Origin: Sodalis ligni
GTDB taxonomy: Bacteria; Pseudomonadota; Gammaproteobacteria; Enterobacterales; Enterobacteriaceae
Assembly: GCF_016865525.2 (NCBI RefSeq)
Contig: NZ_CP075169.1
Coordinates: 496,337 to 560,336 of the forward strand
Reading direction: 5' to 3'
DNA length: 64,000 bases
Positions 50,433 to 59,970 of the stretch are shown here, in pieces. Made by a program: the position numbers and the translations under genes. The number at the start of each line of letters is the position of its first letter. Position 1 is the first letter of the stretch. Below the pieces are notes generated by a model, which saw nothing but the letters and a program-made list of their open reading frames with translations, had not been told where the DNA came from and made no database searches.

Positions 50433-50996
50433 TTGATTACACAACCACCCAAAGTTTTGTTGCTGTATGCCCATCCCGAATCGCAGGATTCGGTTGCCAA
50501 CCGGATTTTGCTGCAGGCGGCATCGCCCCTTGCGCATGTCACCGTACATGATCTTTACGCGCATTATCCGGATTTTTTTATCGATATTCATTATGAACAG
50601 CAATTGTTGCGAGAGCACCAGGTGATCGTGTTCCAGCATCCCCTTTATACTTATAGTTGCCCGGCGCTGCTGAAGGAGTGGCTCGACCGTGTATTGACGC
50701 GGGGCTTCGCCAGCGGCATCGGCGGCAATGCTCTGACCGGAAAGTATTGGCGGTCGGTCATTACCACCGGCGAGCCGGAAACTGCTTATCAGCATTTGGG
50801 ATATAACCGCACTACCATGGAAGAGGTTCTGCGTCCCTTTGAACTGGCCGCGACCCTGTGTCGCATGCAATGGGTGTCGCCCTTGGTGGTTTACTGGGCC
50901 AGACGGCAAACCCATGACGCCTTGATGCGTCATGCCGATGCGTATGCGCGCTGGCTTAATGAGCCGGTGCAGGAAAGAGGGCAGCGTCTTGGGTAG
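50433..50996 (+). CDS. kefG: KefB ancillary NAD(P)H oxidoreductase KefG
   Basis: 187 residues. It starts at TTG (50433), with GGAGGGG four bases upstream; the sequence from [20 protein letters not shown] matches KefG from its beginning and no ATG fits. Flavodoxin-like quinone reductase fold: [20 protein letters not shown] and the FMN-site [11 protein letters not shown]. KefG is required for full activity of KefB, encoded just downstream with an eight-base overlap. Confidence 0.93.
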   Translation: MITQPPKVLLLYAHPESQDSVANRILLQAASPLAHVTVHDLYAHYPDFFIDIHYEQQLLREHQVIVFQHPLYTYSCPALLKEWLDRVLTRGFASGIGGNALTGKYWRSVITTGEPETAYQHLGYNRTTMEEVLRPFELAATLCRMQWVSPLVVYWARRQTHDALMRHADAYARWLNEPVQERGQRLG

Positions 50997-52827
50997 CAGT
51001 CCGTCATTTTTAACCGCCGTCGTGCTGTTCCTGTTTGCCGCCGTGGTGGCGGTGCCCATTGCCCAGCGCCTGGGCATCGGCGCGGTAATAGGCTATCTGG
51101 CGGCGGGTATCGCCATCGGCCCCTGGGGACTGGGTTTTATCCGCGACGTGGATGAAATCCTGCACTTCTCTGAACTGGGGGTGGTGTTCCTGATGTTTAT
51201 CATCGGGCTGGAGCTGAACCCCGGCAAATTATGGGAATTGCGGCGTTCCATTTTCGGGCTCGGCACGGCGCAGCTTGTCATTACCGCCGTTTTACTGGGC
51301 ACCGTCTTGCTGCTGACCCATGCCTCATGGCAATCGGCGCTTATCGGCGGCATCGGTTTGGCCATGTCCTCAACCGCTATCGCGCTGCAGCTTATGCGCG
51401 ACAAAGGCATGAACCGCAATGAAGGCGGCCAGCTCGGATTTTCGGTGTTGCTGTTTCAGGATATGGCGGTAATACCGGCGCTGGCGGTCATTCCTTTCCT
51501 CAGCGGCGGCAGCGGCGTACCCAGCGATTGGACGAAGATCGGCATGAAGGTGGCGGCGTTTTTCGTCATGCTGGTGGGCGGCCGTTACCTGTTGCGTCCG
51601 CTGTTTCGCTATATCGCCGCCGCCAACGTGCGGGAAGTCTTTACCGCCGCCGCGCTGCTGCTGGTGCTGGGAGCGGCGCTGTTCATGGATATGCTGGGCG
51701 CCTCCATGGCGCTCGGGACCTTTATCGCCGGAGTACTGCTGGCTGAAAGCGAATACCGCCACGAGCTGGAAATCGCCATTGAGCCGTTTAAAGGCTTGCT
51801 GCTGGGGCTGTTTTTCATCTCGGTGGGCATGGCGCTCAATCTGGGCGTCCTGTATGTCCATGTGCTGCAGGTCTTGGCCGGTCTGGCGATACTGGTGCTG
51901 CTGAAGGGAACGGTACTGTATATTCTGGCGCGCATTTTCGGTTTGCGTCGTTCGGTCCGGTTGCAATTCGCCGGGGTGCTGAGCCAGGGCGGTGAATTTG
52001 CCTTTGTGCTGTTCTCCGCGGCGGGGGCGCAGAAAATCCTGTCGCCGGATCAGCTGTCGCTGCTGCTGGTGACCGTAACCCTGTCGATGATCACCACGCC
52101 GCTGCTGATGAAGCTTATCGACGGCATTCTGACCCGCCGCTATAACGCCCAGGAGGAGCATGACGAAAAGCCGTTCGTGAACGACGACGAGCCGCAGGTG
52201 ATTATTGTCGGTTTCGGCCGTTTCGGTCAGGTTGTGGGGCGGCTGCTGATGGCCAATAAAATGCGCATCACGGTGCTTGAGAGGGATATCAGTGTGGTCA
52301 GCCTGATGCGCAGCTATGGTTATAAGGTGTATTACGGCGATGCCACGGAGCTTGAACTGCTTCGCGCCGCCGGCGCGGAAAAGGCCCAGGCGATTGTGGT
52401 GACCGCCAATACCCCGGAGGCGAACATGGCGGTAGTGCATTTGTGCCAGCAGCATTTTCCCCATTTGAAAATCCTGGCGCGCGCCCGCGGCCGTGTAGAG
52501 GCCCATGAATTATTGCAGGCCGGCGTGACTCATTTTTCCCGTGAGACCTTTGCCAGCGCTCTGGATCTGGGCCGCAAGGCACTGCTGGAACTGGGCATGC
52601 ATCCCCACCAGGCCCATCGTGCGCAGCAGCATTTTCGCCGGCTCGATGTGCGGATGCTGCGGGAACTGATGCCGCAGATGCAGGGGGATTTGGCGCAGAT
52701 ATCCCGCGTCAAGGAATCCCGGCGCGAGCTGGAGGATATTTTCCAACGGGAAATGATGAAGGAACGCTGGCAGCTAAACGGTTGGGAAGATGACGATCAA
52801 CAGGGAGATAAACCTTATGACGGTTAA
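50989..52827 (+). CDS. kefB: Glutathione-regulated K+/H+ antiporter KefB
   Basis: 612 residues from a TTG at 50989 that overlaps the kefG stop, with AGGAAAGAGGG just before it. About 12 membrane segments (1-380), then an RCK/NAD-binding domain ([20 protein letters not shown]) that binds glutathione conjugates. It acidifies the cytoplasm to protect against electrophiles. The C-terminus is ordinary. Coupled to kefG upstream and overlapping yheV by 11 bases downstream. Confidence 0.95.
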   Translation: MGSSPSFLTAVVLFLFAAVVAVPIAQRLGIGAVIGYLAAGIAIGPWGLGFIRDVDEILHFSELGVVFLMFIIGLELNPGKLWELRRSIFGLGTAQLVITAVLLGTVLLLTHASWQSALIGGIGLAMSSTAIALQLMRDKGMNRNEGGQLGFSVLLFQDMAVIPALAVIPFLSGGSGVPSDWTKIGMKVAAFFVMLVGGRYLLRPLFRYIAAANVREVFTAAALLLVLGAALFMDMLGASMALGTFIAGVLLAESEYRHELEIAIEPFKGLLLGLFFISVGMALNLGVLYVHVLQVLAGLAILVLLKGTVLYILARIFGLRRSVRLQFAGVLSQGGEFAFVLFSAAGAQKILSPDQLSLLLVTVTLSMITTPLLMKLIDGILTRRYNAQEEHDEKPFVNDDEPQVIIVGFGRFGQVVGRLLMANKMRITVLERDISVVSLMRSYGYKVYYGDATELELLRAAGAEKAQAIVVTANTPEANMAVVHLCQQHFPHLKILARARGRVEAHELLQAGVTHFSRETFASALDLGRKALLELGMHPHQAHRAQQHFRRLDVRMLRELMPQMQGDLAQISRVKESRRELEDIFQREMMKERWQLNGWEDDDQQGDKPYDG

Positions 52828-53020
52828 GCGTAAACGCTTTATTGCCGGCGCGGTATGCCCTCACTGCCAAAGCAAGGATACTCTGGCCCTGTGGAGTGAT
52901 AACGATGTCGAGAGCTTTATCTGTGTGAAATGCGGTTTCACCCAGCAGCAAACTGACGGAACAAACGCGGAGAAAAGGCCGCTCCCGGAGCACATTATCG
53001 GTATTTTCCATCCGGAGTAG
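52817..53020 (+). CDS. yheV: YheV family small zinc-finger-like protein
   Basis: 67 residues from the ATG at 52817. Two CxxC pairs, CPHC and CVKC, likely bind zinc; the ending IIGIFHPE is the family's conserved tail. Function unknown. An earlier frame start at 52790 is inside kefB and lacks family support. Confidence 0.9.
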   Translation: MTVKRKRFIAGAVCPHCQSKDTLALWSDNDVESFICVKCGFTQQQTDGTNAEKRPLPEHIIGIFHPE

Positions 53021-53114
53021 CCTTCACGGTCAGGTTTTTTTAAGCTGAAGGATACATACGTGCATTTTTTCGTTAGAATCTGCGCCAGTTTAGTTTCCAA
53101 CGGTAGGAGATATC

Positions 53115-53693
53115 ATGAAAGTTTCAAAAGATCTGGTGGTCAGTCTGGCCTACCAGGTACGTACAGAAGATGGCGTTTTGGTCGATGAGTCTCCGGTGAG
53201 TGCGCCGTTGGACTATCTGCATGGTTATGGTTCACTGATTTCCGGCCTGGAAAAAGCATTGGAAGGACATGACGTCGGTGATCATTTCGACGTGCATATT
53301 ACCGCCAATGACGCCTATGGCCATTATGACGAAAACCTGGTTCAGCGCGTTCCCAAAGATGTGTTTATGGGCGTGGAAGAGCTGGAAGTCGGCATGCGCT
53401 TTTTGGCTGAGACCGATCAAGGCCCGGTTCCGGTGGAAATTACCGAAGTCGACGGCGATCATGTAGTGGTGGACGGCAATCACATGCTGGCCGGCCAAAA
53501 CCTCAATTTCAACGTGGAAGTGCTGGCCATCCGCGAAGCCACCGCTGAAGAGCTTGAGCACGGACATGTCCACGGCGAACACGATCATCATCATGAGCAC
53601 GATCATGAGCATGGCGATGACTGCTGCGGCGGACATGGTCACGACCATGAAGGCGGCGGTTGCGACGGTAAAGGCGGCTGCGGCTGTCATTAA
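53115..53693 (+). CDS. slyD: FKBP-type peptidyl-prolyl isomerase and metallochaperone SlyD
   Basis: 192 residues. The FKBP domain (1-70 plus 120-145) carries the inserted-in-flap chaperone domain at about 75-120. The C-terminal tail from about 152 is rich in His, Cys, Asp and Gly (HEHDHEHGDDCCGGHGHDH), binding nickel, and passes Ni to hydrogenase in E. coli. It ends in GGCGCH. A repeat array follows it. Confidence 0.96.
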   Translation: MKVSKDLVVSLAYQVRTEDGVLVDESPVSAPLDYLHGYGSLISGLEKALEGHDVGDHFDVHITANDAYGHYDENLVQRVPKDVFMGVEELEVGMRFLAETDQGPVPVEITEVDGDHVVVDGNHMLAGQNLNFNVEVLAIREATAEELEHGHVHGEHDHHHEHDHEHGDDCCGGHGHDHEGGGCDGKGGCGCH

Positions 53694-53699
53694 GGGGTG

Positions 53700-54096
53700 A
53701 GGGGCCGGCTGCCGCCGGCCGGAAAAACCATGCCTGCTTCGAGCCCACCAGCACGGTTTCCCTTTAACACGATTGTTGCACGATCGGTGAACGCGGGCTT
53801 ACCGCGCTGTGGGGCGCTCGGTCGGGCAGGAAAACTATGCCCGATTCGGCCCCACCAGCACGGTTTCCCTTTAACACGATTGTTGCACGATCGGTGAACG
53901 CGGGCTTACCGCGCTGTGGGGCGCTCGGTCGGGCAGGAAAACCATGCCCGCTTCGAGCCCACCGGCACGGTTTCCCTTTAACACGATTGTTGCACGATCG
54001 GCTAACGCGGGCTTACCGCGCTGTGGGGCGCTCGGTCGGGCAGGAAAACCATGCCCGATTCGACCCCACCAGCACGGTTTCCCTTTAACACGCTCA
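53700..54096 (+). repeat. Second array of the structured repeat: three 107-bp units plus a partial one
   Basis: TTAACAC anchors at 53764, 53871, 53978 and 54085 are exactly 107 bases apart. Outer arm ACCGCGCTGTGGGG pairs with CCCCACCAGCACGGT; inner arm TCGGGCA pairs with TGCCCGA around loop GGAAAACCA. Compared with the 46766-48365 array, several pairs have changed on both sides. The partial first copy begins with a GGCCGGC/GCCGGCC hairpin. Located between converging slyD and slyX. The 107-bp period is not a multiple of three, which argues against coding. Confidence 0.85.
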
Positions 54097-54141
54097 TTTA
54101 ACCTCTGGTGTTAGAGAGCTAACCGCCATGCGCAATGATAA

Positions 54142-54360
54142 TCAATAGTGCGGCGGGGGCGTCTCTTCCGACTGTGAGGCGATCATCGAGGTTTGCTGCG
54201 TGCGCAGCTTCTCGGACAATAAGCGCAGCAGTTCCTGCAGGCGGCTGATGTCCCGCTCATGGGCTACGACGGTTTGGTTTAATTCTTCTATGGTGACTTC
54301 CTGAAAAGCCAGTCGGCCTTCCAGCAACTCCAGCCGTTGTTCGAATTGTGATAGTTCCAT
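54142..54360 (-). CDS. slyX: SlyX family protein
   Basis: 72 residues from the ATG at 54360, as in E. coli. A coiled-coil ([20 protein letters not shown]) and the invariant C-terminus SEETPPPHY. Function unknown. In relatives it is followed by fkpA and the rpsL/str operon; here the map switches to a sugar cluster. Confidence 0.93.
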   Translation of the reverse strand: MELSQFEQRLELLEGRLAFQEVTIEELNQTVVAHERDISRLQELLRLLSEKLRTQQTSMIASQSEETPPPHY

Positions 54361-54638
54361 GATGTTCTCCTCCCGATATTGATAATGAAAAATGAGGGGG
54401 GCGTTATCCCTGCCGGCTTTTTTTAACGGTGATGCTACCCTTGATCCCACCCTATTCTAACGATAAAACGTCTCCATTGCCCGTCCTAAGCCTGTCTTGC
54501 GGAGCGCTTAAGCCACTTTGTTTCTTGACCCGCTGCGGTAGGCGATAAACAGGCGGGGGAGGGAAGGGGGGCGCCGGGGCGGGGGAATCTGGGCGTTGGC
54601 GTTAATAAAAGTAGCGCTATCGTCCTGCCTTCCCTACA

Positions 54639-55685
54639 ATGGAAAACAGGGTCTATATTGATAGCAGGGATTTAGGATTGCAGGTGAAAAAAGAAAACGC
54701 CAATTCAACCATTATTGATATAGCGCGGCGCGCAAATGTCACCAATATCACGGTTTCGCGCGTGTTTAATCAACCCCATTTAGTTAAATCCGAGACGCGG
54801 GAAAAAATACTTTCCATCGCCAAGGAGCTTAATTATGTACCCAATGCATTTGCGCAAGGGTTGAAAAAAAACAGCAGCCGTATTATCGGCGTGGTAACCA
54901 GCAGTACCTATAATCCCTTTTATTCACACCTGATCCAGACCGTATCCCGAATCGCCAGGAATAAAGGTTATCAGATAATGTTATTTGATACTGATGACAG
55001 CGAAGCGGCGGAGAAGTTGGCTATTCAAACCCTGTTTAGTTACCAGGCCTGCGGAATATTGCTTTCCGCCGTGCGTGATGATAAAGCATATTCTCCGGCT
55101 TACCTGGATCTGGCGGACGTTTATCGAATTCCCCTGGTGCTTATCGACCGCGATATCTACGGAAAAAAACTGAGCGGCGTATTCCTGAATAATATCGAAA
55201 TCGGCGTGCGCGCCGGCCGCTTTCTGGCGGAGCAGCCGGAGCAGCGCCTGTTGATCGTCGGGGGGCCAGAGGATTCGGAGATCACCAAAGATCGTACGGC
55301 CGGTATCATGGGAGCATTGATCGGCAATAATAAACAGGTGGAAATAATATATGGGGATTATAAATTCGATTCCCAGGAGCAGGCTCTGCGTAATTTACTG
55401 TCAGACAAAGAACGATGGCCTCAATATATTGTCGGCCTGAATGGCATCATTACCTTAGGCGCTATGTCGATTTGCAACCAGCTTAATATTTATAATCAGA
55501 TTAAATTCTTTTCCATCGATACTCCTCCTTATTGTGAATCCTATGGTCAGCGGATCCCAGGTATATATCACAATACGGTATTACTGGGAGAAAAAGCGGC
55601 GGAGATATTATTCAAGCTTATTGAGAAGCCAAAAAATATGCAGGCGCCGCTGCGTGAATATGTTCCCGGCGAACTGACCGTTTAA
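54639..55685 (+). CDS. LacI/GalR-family regulator
   Basis: 348 residues as the longest frame; a GTG at 54684 (VKKENANSTIID) with AGGA six bases upstream is a good alternative and would give 333 residues. Helix-turn-helix: IIDIARRANVTNITVSRVFN. The ligand domain is of the sugar-binding kind (FSIDTPPYCESYG). It is divergent from the 4-epimerase gene cluster and probably controls the pentose genes. AT-rich codon use compared with neighbours suggests transfer. Confidence 0.88.
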   Translation: MENRVYIDSRDLGLQVKKENANSTIIDIARRANVTNITVSRVFNQPHLVKSETREKILSIAKELNYVPNAFAQGLKKNSSRIIGVVTSSTYNPFYSHLIQTVSRIARNKGYQIMLFDTDDSEAAEKLAIQTLFSYQACGILLSAVRDDKAYSPAYLDLADVYRIPLVLIDRDIYGKKLSGVFLNNIEIGVRAGRFLAEQPEQRLLIVGGPEDSEITKDRTAGIMGALIGNNKQVEIIYGDYKFDSQEQALRNLLSDKERWPQYIVGLNGIITLGAMSICNQLNIYNQIKFFSIDTPPYCESYGQRIPGIYHNTVLLGEKAAEILFKLIEKPKNMQAPLREYVPGELTV

Positions 55686-55695
55686 GCCGTAAATC

Positions 55696-55822
55696 TATAC
55701 CCTAAATAATTAGAGTTGCAGGAAGGCGGCAACGCAGCGAATCCCCAGCGCTTACTCAGGTAAGTGACTGGGGTGAGCGAGGAAAGCCAACGCACTTGTA
55801 ACTTGAAGTATGGCGGGGTTTA
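55696..55822 (+). repeat. Full-length ERIC element (127 bp)
   Basis: Starts TATACCCTAAATAATTAGAG, contains the core GTAAGTGACTGGGGTGAGCG, and ends with TAACTTGAAGTATGGCGG. 127 bp, exactly the standard length. Fills most of the gap between the LacI gene and the 4-epimerase gene, whose 3' ends face it. Confidence 0.92.
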
Positions 55823-55911
55823 TTGGTGATGAGTTTGGGGTAAATTTTTCTTTCCCCTTTTAGGGGGAATAAACACTTTCCGTCGGCGCCAGCGCCGTTC
55901 GGCAAATATTG

Positions 55912-56604
55912 TTATTGACCGTAATAGGCGTTTTTTCCGTGCTTGCGCAGAAAATGCTTATTTAACAGGTCGGTTTGCATTGGCGCGATGGCCGGCGCCA
56001 ATTGGCAGGTAAACAGCGCCATGGCGGCCACTTCCTCCAGCACCACCGCATTGTGTACCGCGTCGGCGGCATCTTTTCCCCAGGCGAAAGGGCCGTGGGA
56101 AAGCACCAGCACGCCGGGCATCTCCCCTGGTGAGCATTGTTGCCGCCGGAACGTCCGCACGATCAGTTCGCCGGTTTCCCGTTCGTAGTCTCCTTCTATT
56201 TCCTGCCGGCTTAACGGCCCGGTGCAGGGAATCTCGCCGTAAAAATAATCCCCGTGGGTGGTGCCCAGCGCCGGGATGGGGCGTCCGGCCTGCGACCAGA
56301 CGGTGGCATAGCGGCTGTGGGTATGCACCACGGCGCCAATCTCCGGAAAATGCTGATACAGCACCAGATGGGTTGCAGTGTCAGACGAAGGCCTCCGGCG
56401 CCCTTCGACGATCCGGCCCGTTAAATCCACCACCACCAGGTCTTCCGCCGTCATGTCGGCATAATCGATGCCGGAAGGCTTGATGACGATCAATCCCTGT
56501 TGACGGTCGAGAGCAGACACATTTCCCCAGGTAAACGTCACCAATCCATATGTCGGCAGGCTCAGGTTGGCCGCCAGCACTTGCTGTTTCAGGTCATTCA
56601 ACAT
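55912..56604 (-). CDS. L-ribulose-5-phosphate 4-epimerase (AraD/UlaF/SgbE family)
   Basis: 230 residues. Zn ligands in [10 protein letters not shown] (two His) and a third His in [10 protein letters not shown]; phosphate-binding SSDTATH and the GNVS segment ([13 protein letters not shown]). It converts L-ribulose-5-P to D-xylulose-5-P, the entry to the pentose phosphate pathway. It overlaps the 3-epimerase gene by seven bases. SgbE or UlaF is closer by context than AraD, because no araA/araB are present. Confidence 0.92.
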   Translation of the reverse strand: MLNDLKQQVLAANLSLPTYGLVTFTWGNVSALDRQQGLIVIKPSGIDYADMTAEDLVVVDLTGRIVEGRRRPSSDTATHLVLYQHFPEIGAVVHTHSRYATVWSQAGRPIPALGTTHGDYFYGEIPCTGPLSRQEIEGDYERETGELIVRTFRRQQCSPGEMPGVLVLSHGPFAWGKDAADAVHNAVVLEEVAAMALFTCQLAPAIAPMQTDLLNKHFLRKHGKNAYYGQ

Positions 56605-57485
56605 GCTAACCCCCCCAGCCGCATCTGCTGCTCAATCCAGGTTTTGGCATAACGCACCCGATCGATGTCGTCCGTTTTGCCCCGTGCCCACATCTCCAGC
56701 AGATAGGGGCCGCGATAGTCCAGTTCCCGAAGAGTCTCGAAGGCATTAACAAAATCCACACAGCCGTCGCCGAAGGGCACATCGCGAAATTTGCCCGGCG
56801 AATCCGGCGTCACCGGCGAGGTGTCTTTAAGGTGGATGGCAGTGATCTTATTAATGCCTTTGGTCAATTCCCCCGCCACGTTATTGCCCCAGGCGCTGAG
56901 ATTGCCAAGATCGGGATACACGGTAAACCAGGGGTTTTGAATGAGTTGGTCGAACTCCAGCCACTTGCTGATGCTATTGATAAACGTCGTATCCATTATC
57001 TCAATGGACAGCATCACTTGCGCCTTGGCCGCCTGTTCCACCGCCCAGTGAATGCCGTCGATAAACCGCGTCCGGGTATGGCGATCGGAAGGTTCATAAT
57101 AGACATCATAGCCCGCCAGCTGGATATTCCTGATGCCGAGATCCACCGCCAGCGCCAGCGCTTTCTCCATCAGCTGATAGGCCCGCTGGCGGATAATGCC
57201 GTCCCGGCTGCCGAATGGGAAACGGCGATGGGCCGACAGGCACATGCTGGGCACCGCCACGCCGCTGTCCAATTTGGCCTGGGTAAAAGCCAGGCGTTCC
57301 CGCCGATCCCAATCCAGGCGCCGCTGCCGCTCCGGCTGTTCATCAATGGAGATTTCCAGGAAATCAAATCCCAGGTCCCGGGCGGTATCCAGGCGCTGCG
57401 GCCAGTCCAGCTGCAAAGGCAGGGCTTTTTCATAGATACCCAGGCAAATCCTTTTATCCGCCGGCTTGCCGTCGTTATCAAGCAT
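56598..57485 (-). CDS. L-xylulose/L-ribulose-5-phosphate 3-epimerase (UlaE/SgbU family)
   Basis: 295 residues. A TIM barrel of the xylose-isomerase-like type, with metal ligands in [29 protein letters not shown] and HLKDTSPV. It interconverts L-xylulose-5-P and L-ribulose-5-P. It precedes the 4-epimerase gene with a seven-base overlap and follows the kinase gene with an eight-base overlap. The order kinase, 3-epimerase, 4-epimerase is a complete L-xylulose route. Confidence 0.92.
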   Translation of the reverse strand: MLDNDGKPADKRICLGIYEKALPLQLDWPQRLDTARDLGFDFLEISIDEQPERQRRLDWDRRERLAFTQAKLDSGVAVPSMCLSAHRRFPFGSRDGIIRQRAYQLMEKALALAVDLGIRNIQLAGYDVYYEPSDRHTRTRFIDGIHWAVEQAAKAQVMLSIEIMDTTFINSISKWLEFDQLIQNPWFTVYPDLGNLSAWGNNVAGELTKGINKITAIHLKDTSPVTPDSPGKFRDVPFGDGCVDFVNAFETLRELDYRGPYLLEMWARGKTDDIDRVRYAKTWIEQQMRLGGLAC

Positions 57486-58959
57486 AACTCACCTCGCTTA
57501 ACGCCTTGGCGGTATCAAGGTAGCGGGCCATTTGCCGGCGCAACTGCAGATGGGCGTCCCGTTGCGGTGTATAGGTCCGGACCTCAGGCTGGGTTGCGGC
57601 GATGGCCGCGGCGAAATCGGCATAATATCCCCGGCCGACGGCGGCGCATAATGCCGCGGCGCGACAGCCGCTTTGCTTGATATCAATGACATCCAGCGGC
57701 AAGTTGCCGGCATCGGCGAACATCTGCATCCATACCGGCGAATGGGTCGGCCCGCCGGTGATGCGGATGCGTTTGACCTGCGGATTGAGCTGCAAAATCC
57801 GATCCTGGTGTAGTAGATGGGAAAACACAATGCCTTCGTAGAGGGCGTAGATAATGTCCGCTTTTTCATGATGGGATCGCATCCCCACCAATCCCCCCGC
57901 CAGATTGAGGCTGTAATTGGAGCCGAACAGATAGGGCAGGAACACGATTTCCGTATCATGCCCGCTGCGTTCGGCCACCCATTGATCAAACTGCTGGAAA
58001 GGGGTCTCTTCGTCGCCGCAGAAATTACGCATAAACCAAGCCAGATTGGCCGCCGATGTCGGACTGCCCTCATGCACGAAATACTTTCCCGGTACACAGT
58101 AGCTCCCCCAGACATAGGGATACTCCGCCGGGATAATGCTGTCGGTGACGCAGGTAGCGATGGACCAGGTGCCGGCCACGGCGCTGAGGGTCTGGTTATC
58201 GCACACGCCGGAACACACCGCCGATGCCACCACGTCAAACAAACCGCCGTAGACCGGCGTGCCGGCGGCCAGCCCGCAGGCTTGGGCCGCGGGCTCCGTT
58301 ACCGACCCGGCCTGCTCGGCGGAGCCTACCACCGGGGCGGTTTTATGGCGCACTTCACTGATGCCGAAATCCTCCATCAGCTGCGGGTCATAGTCGCGTG
58401 TATGCTGGTTATAGAGATTGCTGCCGGAGATATTGGTCACTTCCGCCGCAATCACGCCGGTCAAGCGGTAGCGGACGTAATCGTGCACCATCAGCACCGA
58501 CGAAATACGGGCGTAGTTTTCCGGTTCGTTGATTTTCAGCCAGCGCAGCAGGGTGGCCGGATGCGCGGTCCACAGCTGTTGCAGTCCGCGGGGATAGGTA
58601 AGGCTGTCGATACCCTGTTTCTGCCACTGCTGCACCAGCGCCAGCGCCCGGGTATCGGATGAGATGATGCCGTTGCGTACCGGGCGGCCTTCATGATCGA
58701 TAGCGTAGAGCCCCTTGCCGTGAGAGGAGAAGCTGACGCCGAGGATGTCGGCGGGGTTCACTCCGCTATCCCCAATCACCTGCCGGACAACGCTGCATAC
58801 CGTCTGCCAAAGTTCTCCCATATCCCGTTCGGTAAAACCCGGCTGCGGCGATAACACCTCGGCGTCGCGTTCGGCCACGCCTATCTCATGCCCATCGGCG
58901 CTATATAAACCTGCCTTGGTGACCGTCCCGCCGATGTCAATGCCTAGAAAACAGGCCAT
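57478..58959 (-). CDS. FGGY-family carbohydrate kinase, L-xylulose kinase-like (LyxK/SgbK type)
   Basis: 493 residues. N-terminal phosphate loop GIDIGGTVTKAGLYSADGHE and the FGGY nucleotide-site segment IRITGGPTHSPVWMQMFAD. Substrate by context: the product should be L-xylulose-5-P, the substrate of the 3-epimerase encoded next. The ABC importer upstream probably brings the sugar in. The cluster lacks the 3-keto-L-gulonate-6-P decarboxylase (UlaD/SgbH) and so starts from a free pentulose or pentitol, not ascorbate. Confidence 0.88.
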   Translation of the reverse strand: MACFLGIDIGGTVTKAGLYSADGHEIGVAERDAEVLSPQPGFTERDMGELWQTVCSVVRQVIGDSGVNPADILGVSFSSHGKGLYAIDHEGRPVRNGIISSDTRALALVQQWQKQGIDSLTYPRGLQQLWTAHPATLLRWLKINEPENYARISSVLMVHDYVRYRLTGVIAAEVTNISGSNLYNQHTRDYDPQLMEDFGISEVRHKTAPVVGSAEQAGSVTEPAAQACGLAAGTPVYGGLFDVVASAVCSGVCDNQTLSAVAGTWSIATCVTDSIIPAEYPYVWGSYCVPGKYFVHEGSPTSAANLAWFMRNFCGDEETPFQQFDQWVAERSGHDTEIVFLPYLFGSNYSLNLAGGLVGMRSHHEKADIIYALYEGIVFSHLLHQDRILQLNPQVKRIRITGGPTHSPVWMQMFADAGNLPLDVIDIKQSGCRAAALCAAVGRGYYADFAAAIAATQPEVRTYTPQRDAHLQLRRQMARYLDTAKALSEVSYA

Positions 58960-58980
58960 AGGGCCTCCTTGATAAAAGAA

Positions 58981-59970
58981 TCACTTACGCTTCTCTGAGC
59001 TGATATAAATCGCCGCCAGGATAATGCCGCCCTTGATGACGTTTTGGACATAGGGGGAAACCCCCATCAGGTTCAGTCCGTTATTGAGGATGCCCAACAT
59101 CATGGCGCCCACCAGCGTACCGATGATGGCTCCTTTGCCGCCGGTAATGGCCGTGCCCCCCAGCACCACCGCCGCGATGGCGTCCAGTTCAAATCCTTCC
59201 CCGGCATTGGGCTGCCCGCTCATTAGCCGGGAGGTCAACACCAGGCCCGCCAGGGCCGCGGTTATACCGCTGATGATGTACACCAGCAGTTTGTAGCGCG
59301 TGATGCGAATGCCGCTGAGACGGGCGGCCTCTTCATTACCGCCGATGGCATAGACATACCGTCCGAACGACATATGGTTGAGCATGGCGTAGGCAATGAT
59401 GTAGATGCCGGCCATAATCAAAATCGGCACCTGGATGCCCATCACCTCGCCGCGGCCGAAAAAGGCGAACGGACCCGGCAGGCCGGAAACGGGATAACCG
59501 CCGGTATAAATCAAGGCGAGTCCCCTGGCTACGCTCATGGAGGCCAGGGTGACGATGATCGGCGGCATCCGGGCGTAAGCCACGCAGGCGCCGTTGATGG
59601 CGCCGAACAGCCCGCCGATCGCCAAACCGGCGAGCAGCGCCAGGGGCATCGGTATGCCGGTTATCATCAAACCGGCCGCCACCGTGCCCGATAACGCCAT
59701 CACCGATCCCACCGAAAGGTCAATCCCGCCGGTGAGAATGGCGCAGGTCATGCCCACGGCGATAATGGCGTTGATGGAAACCTGCCGCGCCACGTTGGTG
59801 AGGTTATTGAAGGTTAAAAAGCTGTCGCTCAGAAAAACCATCAGGACAAACAGCACGATGAATCCCAACAAAGGGAAAACCGCCGGATGGCGCATGCATT
59901 TATCCCAATAGATGCGGCGTGGCGATGGGGTCATCACATCGCGGGAAGAAGGATTGCCGATACTGCTCAT
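58981..59970 (-). CDS. Ribose-type ABC transporter permease
   Basis: 329 residues from the ATG at 59970, which has GGGGAGC upstream. Eight to ten membrane helices with the family stretch [20 protein letters not shown] and [20 protein letters not shown], typical of RbsC/XylH-like permeases. It overlaps the ATPase gene by ATGA. It moves a pentose across the inner membrane. Confidence 0.93.
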   Translation of the reverse strand: MSSIGNPSSRDVMTPSPRRIYWDKCMRHPAVFPLLGFIVLFVLMVFLSDSFLTFNNLTNVARQVSINAIIAVGMTCAILTGGIDLSVGSVMALSGTVAAGLMITGIPMPLALLAGLAIGGLFGAINGACVAYARMPPIIVTLASMSVARGLALIYTGGYPVSGLPGPFAFFGRGEVMGIQVPILIMAGIYIIAYAMLNHMSFGRYVYAIGGNEEAARLSGIRITRYKLLVYIISGITAALAGLVLTSRLMSGQPNAGEGFELDAIAAVVLGGTAITGGKGAIIGTLVGAMMLGILNNGLNLMGVSPYVQNVIKGGIILAAIYISSEKRK

